From Silene latifolia (taxonomy: Eukaryota; Streptophyta; Magnoliopsida; Caryophyllales; Caryophyllaceae), in assembly GCF_048544455.1 (NCBI RefSeq), contig NC_133532.1, positions 16,680,948 through 16,744,947 of the forward strand: 64,000 nucleotides of DNA. The letters run 5' to 3'. How positions within the stretch are numbered: the first letter of the stretch is position 1; each line of letters opens with the position of its first letter. The notes under the pieces were generated by a model that worked only from the letters and a program-made list of their open reading frames with translations, ran no database searches and was not told the origin of the DNA. Below, one piece after another: positions 60,397-64,000 of this stretch. The position numbers were made by a program, and so were the translations under genes.

Positions 60397-61527
60397 AGCT
60401 TTCTTTCCCCAATTGTTCTAGTATCTTTTTTCGTGTCCATTCCTAGTGACAACATGGGGGCCGTCCCACGAGTCACATGTCTTATCGAGTCCATACATTT
60501 ATTATTCATTTCAATAAAAGTACAATTTTCGATTCACATATTCTACATATCTCTTCCTTTACCCTTTTCCTGTGACAACAAGAATTGATTTGAGACATTT
60601 TAAAAACAAAACAAATAATGACAACGCATGTTAGTCGATGTGAGTACACTAAACGATGTTCTATTCCAAGTTGTAAAGGACCCGAAACTCCGTGTTTATT
60701 TCTTACCTATTCCATGTCTGGCAATAGAAACCTCACTATACCCCAGTTTAGGAAAGGCCCTATCTCAAGAGATTCTAGGACGAATCCAGACCGTCTCCCT
60801 TGTTAACGATCCATGACGGAAGGCAAGCCCATTCCCCATAATAAACAACCCTTGTTTACTAAGACCAACCCGTTTCACACCAAAGGTGTTAGGCTGACCC
60901 AAATCCATGGTAGCAAGCAAGTCCAAGATGATACGAGCCATGATCAAAAACAAAGGCTCAATCAAGAGAAATGACCAAGATCAATATCCAAGACAAAGAG
61001 TCAAAAGAACAAGGTTCAATCAATTAAGTCAATGTCAAATACCAAAAGTCAAAGTTATCCTCAAAAACCTGAATCAAGAATCTGAGCAAGAAGCTAAGAT
61101 ATATTCTAGACCAAGAATCTGAGTCTGAATCAAGAACGAGTATGAAATTAAAATGCTGAACGGAATAATGCTGGAGTCTATATAGAATCAAGACATCAAT
61201 GAAGATGGTCAGCTAGCACCCTCAGTCCTTCTCGAGATCGTTACAGGGAGATAGTTAGGAATTTTGAGAATCCTCTCAAGTTCGTCAAGTATACCCACCC
61301 TTTAGGGCCAAGACATGAAAACTTGATCCCGCGTCATTTTAACCTACCTTTATGTCCCCAGGCTACATTAAGCCAAGAGACTCCATTTCCTAGCCATATT
61401 ACAAGCCATAATCCCATAAAACCTTAACTCCACAAAATCAAGCTCCAGAGATTTGTTCATCAAAGCCTCTTATATCCGAACCCCACATTCCAAATATCCA
61501 ATCCAGTTTCACTTTGACTCATACACA

Positions 61528-63874
61528 TGTGGACACGGGACACGGGGGCGCTTGGAAAACAAGCGTTTGCATTTGTGGAGCCGCCACCAATTTATTGTGG
61601 AAAATCGGAAATCGTTCGAATACCTCGTGTCATGTTAAGACACAAAGTAGTGACATGAACACTAAGAAATCGTTACCCTTAGCATTATATGTCTAGAATG
61701 ACTCTCGTGGATGTCAATGAACACGGATGTTCACAGAGATCTGGAGTAAGGGGTGAGGGTACGTATTAGGAAGCTCTTTTGATCGAACACCTAATCCCGC
61801 CCGCCTCGATAGCGGCCTCTACTAATGATTAGGGAAAATTGTCTATACTTGATATATTGTCGATTATATGCATGCAATGCAACATCCAAGTTTTAATCCT
61901 AACATGTGAGATTAGACTAAGTCGGTGAAACAAGTAGTTTAATCATACAATTGATGTTGAAGTTGGGATTTAAGATTGATTTATGTGAGAGCACGTAAAT
62001 AAATCATACAAATGGGATAAATAATACAATAATGGAAAATTACAATAATTACATTGGATTAGGTCGATTTATGTCGAAAATACCTTTAAAACGGATAACT
62101 TGAGAAAATAAAGAATAAAGGGATTAACAAACAAGAATTAATGATAATACGAAAGACGATTAATTAAATACATAAACTAATTAAACTAGGTCAAGGCAGA
62201 ACGGACGTTCAGGGACAGAAATCAACCTGGAACAGGCGCCCTTTGGAAGAGGCGCAGCAGTTGCTGCGTCTGTTCCAAGGCTGAGTTCTAGCTGTGAAGC
62301 CGGAACTGCAAATTGTTAATATTTGTGGGTGAATTTAATGGTTGATTACGATATTTGACTCGGATGAAAGTGATTTAATACATTATTACATGTGAATGAG
62401 TCATAAAAACGATAAAACATGGATGAGACTAATGTAAACGAATTAATTACATGGATGAAAGATTGATTAGTGACATGAGTGAACTAATTACGTTAGATAT
62501 ATCGAATTAATGAAGAAATAACGATGGCCAAACAGATGGAAATATATCAACGATCGAATTCCAGAAACTCGATATGAAAGAATCGAACTTCTATAACCCG
62601 GATTGACTTTAATGAAGAAAACCCGCAAATACTGGATTATTAGGGATTTAAGTCAAGATTAATGACGAATTATATACTAACAGTGATTAATAATATGTTA
62701 AATTATTATGTGAACGAAATAAGAACAAACAATGACGAAAGAACAAAAAGACGAAACTAACAGAGGACGAAGGAAGAAGAAAGGAAGCAGGAACTGCGGC
62801 AGCCTCACGAAGAGGCGCAACAGGTGCTGCGTCCCTTCGAAGAGGCGCAGCAGTTGTTGCGTCCTTTCTCGAATGTCTGTCTTCTGATAATCCGTAAAAA
62901 GGGTTTTAAACATGGTTTTAGAAATCGGTTTTAGAAGTACTTTCGACATAAACCTTACATGATGATTAAAAAAAGTAAATAACAATAATAAAAGAGAGAT
63001 TTACACCCTCAGACTTACATGTTTGACGAAACGAGATGAACTAAGTTTATGCTTTAGTGATGCTCGACGCGAATGTAACGAAAGTGCCCTCGTAAGAGGA
63101 AAACGATTAAGATTAATTAAGTTGATTATTGTGGAGTTGGTCAAATTGCTCGGTCATGCAAACGAGGCTGGTACTCAGAAGGATCCGAGCTTACGTGGTC
63201 GAAAGTTCAAGCACGTAGACGCCAAAAAGTAAGAACGTGGACTTAGAATGCAAAGGGAGAAGAGAAGGGCGGACACTCGCGTGAGAAATATGAGGAGCGA
63301 AAGCTCCTATTTATACTAATCACGTGAAGGAATTAGGGTTTTCGGAGAAACTTTGGAAGTGAATCTCGAAAAGATACGAAAAAAGCGCAGAAAAGGACTT
63401 GGGAAGAGGCGCAGCAAACACTGCGTCTCTTGGAAGAGGCGCAACACCTGCTGCGTCTGTTCCCAAGTGGTTTCTTCCAGCGGAAGAAAGATTTTCGTGT
63501 TTGATTTATGAAATAACAGATTAATCTTATTTTCCTTAATATTTTGTATGAATATTACGGGAAATTCTTTACCAAAGATTAAAAGATTGTAAAATATGGA
63601 ATTGAAATATCCGGAACATTCCAGAATATTCTGACTCGGGATTTAGCGGTTATCAGAAAATGAAGACGGTTTTAGGCCCGGACTCCAAATGTACTCTAAT
63701 TACTTTCAAAACGACCGTATCGGCGCATAGATGACATTTAAGAGGTAGACATAAATGTTTGAGCAATCACTTGACGATAAACTTACGAACTGTCATAAAT
63801 CGTTCCGCATAACAAACATGCGGCCCAATCATCACCGGGTGGTTTGCGGGAGGTGCAGAAATGAGGTATCTACA
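61528..63874 (-). mobile_element. Ogre/Tat-type 3' LTR, minus strand
   Basis: On the minus strand it begins TGTAGATACC at 63874 and ends GTGTCCACA at 61528 (2347 bp). A purine tract (AAAGTGGGGGCTC) directly precedes it at 63875-63891, so it is a 3' LTR and its element extends right of the window. The TATA box lies at 63308-63316 and palindromes at 62229-62278, 62810-62868 and 63401-63463. On its other side there is no PBS, which agrees with a 3' LTR. Confidence 0.88.
63401..63463. repeat. GGCGCAGC palindromes in Ogre U3
   Basis: GAAGAGGCGCAGCA...CTGCGTCTCTT and GAAGAGGCGCAACA...TGCTGCGTCTGTTCC form two adjoining inverted repeats about 85 bp upstream of the TATA box (minus strand). The same pair occurs at 22008-22072 and, split by the TRIM, at 54806-55073. 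Further pairs lie downstream of the TATA box at 55605-55675, 56207-56268, 62229-62278 and 62810-62868. Confidence 0.8.
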
Positions 63875-64000
63875 GAGCCCCCACTTTGACTGAGGCTTGG
63901 ACAAGGCGAAATTCAAAGTATAGCCATCAGGTCAATCGAAGATTACAACCTGACGACTATGGTGACGCGAGGCGGCTCAAGAGGTCTGAGCCAATGACCT
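63875..64000 (-). mobile_element. PPT and start of internal region of the right-hand Ogre element
   Basis: The purine tract on the minus strand (about 63875-63891) is followed by unrecognised internal sequence up to the window edge. Confidence 0.7.

Larger units (their letters stand above)
56983..61527 (+). mobile_element. Ogre/Tat internal region, decayed, 5' portion
   Basis: This follows the PBS and holds a non-coding leader (56983-57690), a LINE fragment, gag-like pieces (58914-60396) and about 1.1 kb of non-coding sequence (60400-61527) where I recognise nothing. An A-rich stretch lies at 57570-57640. It is interrupted at 61528 by an LTR in the opposite orientation, so pol is absent from the window. 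Confidence 0.7.

Overview
This window reads as plant nuclear DNA, very probably from a eudicot. It is AT-rich and built almost entirely of nested transposable elements typical of angiosperms: Ty3/gypsy Athila-type and Ogre/Tat-type elements, Copia, L1-type LINEs, CACTA, MULE, hAT, Tourist and Stowaway MITEs, Helitrons and solo LTRs. One intron-containing host gene is visible. A Caryophyllales source is only a guess from the look of the repeats. I found no tRNA, rRNA or CRISPR. Everything here was read by eye, so percent identities and ages were not computed.

Layout. Positions 1-2110 are one copy of the 3' tail of an unassigned LTR element ('element B'). Positions 2111-17496 are a decayed, minus-strand Athila-type retrotransposon. 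It has a 5' LTR on the right (15868-17496), a tRNA-Asp-type PBS, gag split by a hAT element, pol, a post-pol 'env-like' ORF, a long PPT-rich 3' region and a truncated 3' LTR (2111-3014). Positions 17497-21631 are a second, longer copy of element B with its PPT and LTR. The order B tail / truncated Athila / B tail suggests a tandem duplication of about 18.5 kb. Positions 21632-22493 are a fragment of an Ogre-type LTR.

Positions 22494-29209 are the only gene-like island. A two-exon cupin (DUF861-type) gene lies at 23768-27047, with a 2.9 kb intron containing a Helitron. From 29210 to 37182 a second Helitron of the same family is split by a Copia-type element (29521-36956, 5-bp TSD). That element carries a DNA transposon (itself carrying a MITE) in one LTR and a MULE with a 9-bp TSD in its interior. 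A full-length but broken L1 LINE with a 16-bp TSD follows (37215-42021), then a long-armed foldback element (about 42040-42597).

Positions 42598-48700 are the 3' part of a second, plus-strand Athila-type element. Its 3' LTR is interrupted by a solo LTR (TSD ATTTT) and a Tourist-like MITE. Positions 48701-54391 are the left part of a CACTA element with a spliced Transposase_24-like gene and Ulp1-like exons. Positions 54392-61527 are the 5' LTR, tRNA-Arg-type PBS and decayed gag of a plus-strand Ogre/Tat element. Positions 61528-64000 are the 3' LTR and PPT of a related element in the opposite orientation.

Main unusual signal. Three different LTR families each carry a cluster of imperfect palindromes just upstream of the LTR TATA box. 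Each family uses its own sequence: TGCCGG...CCGGCA in Athila, GGCGCAGCA...TGCTGCGCC in Ogre and CTCGATCGAG in the solo LTR. In the Athila element a second block of six copies sits directly upstream of the env-like ORF. Most nonsense mutations in the dead ORFs fit C-to-T change, often CAG to TAG, as expected for methylated plant repeats.
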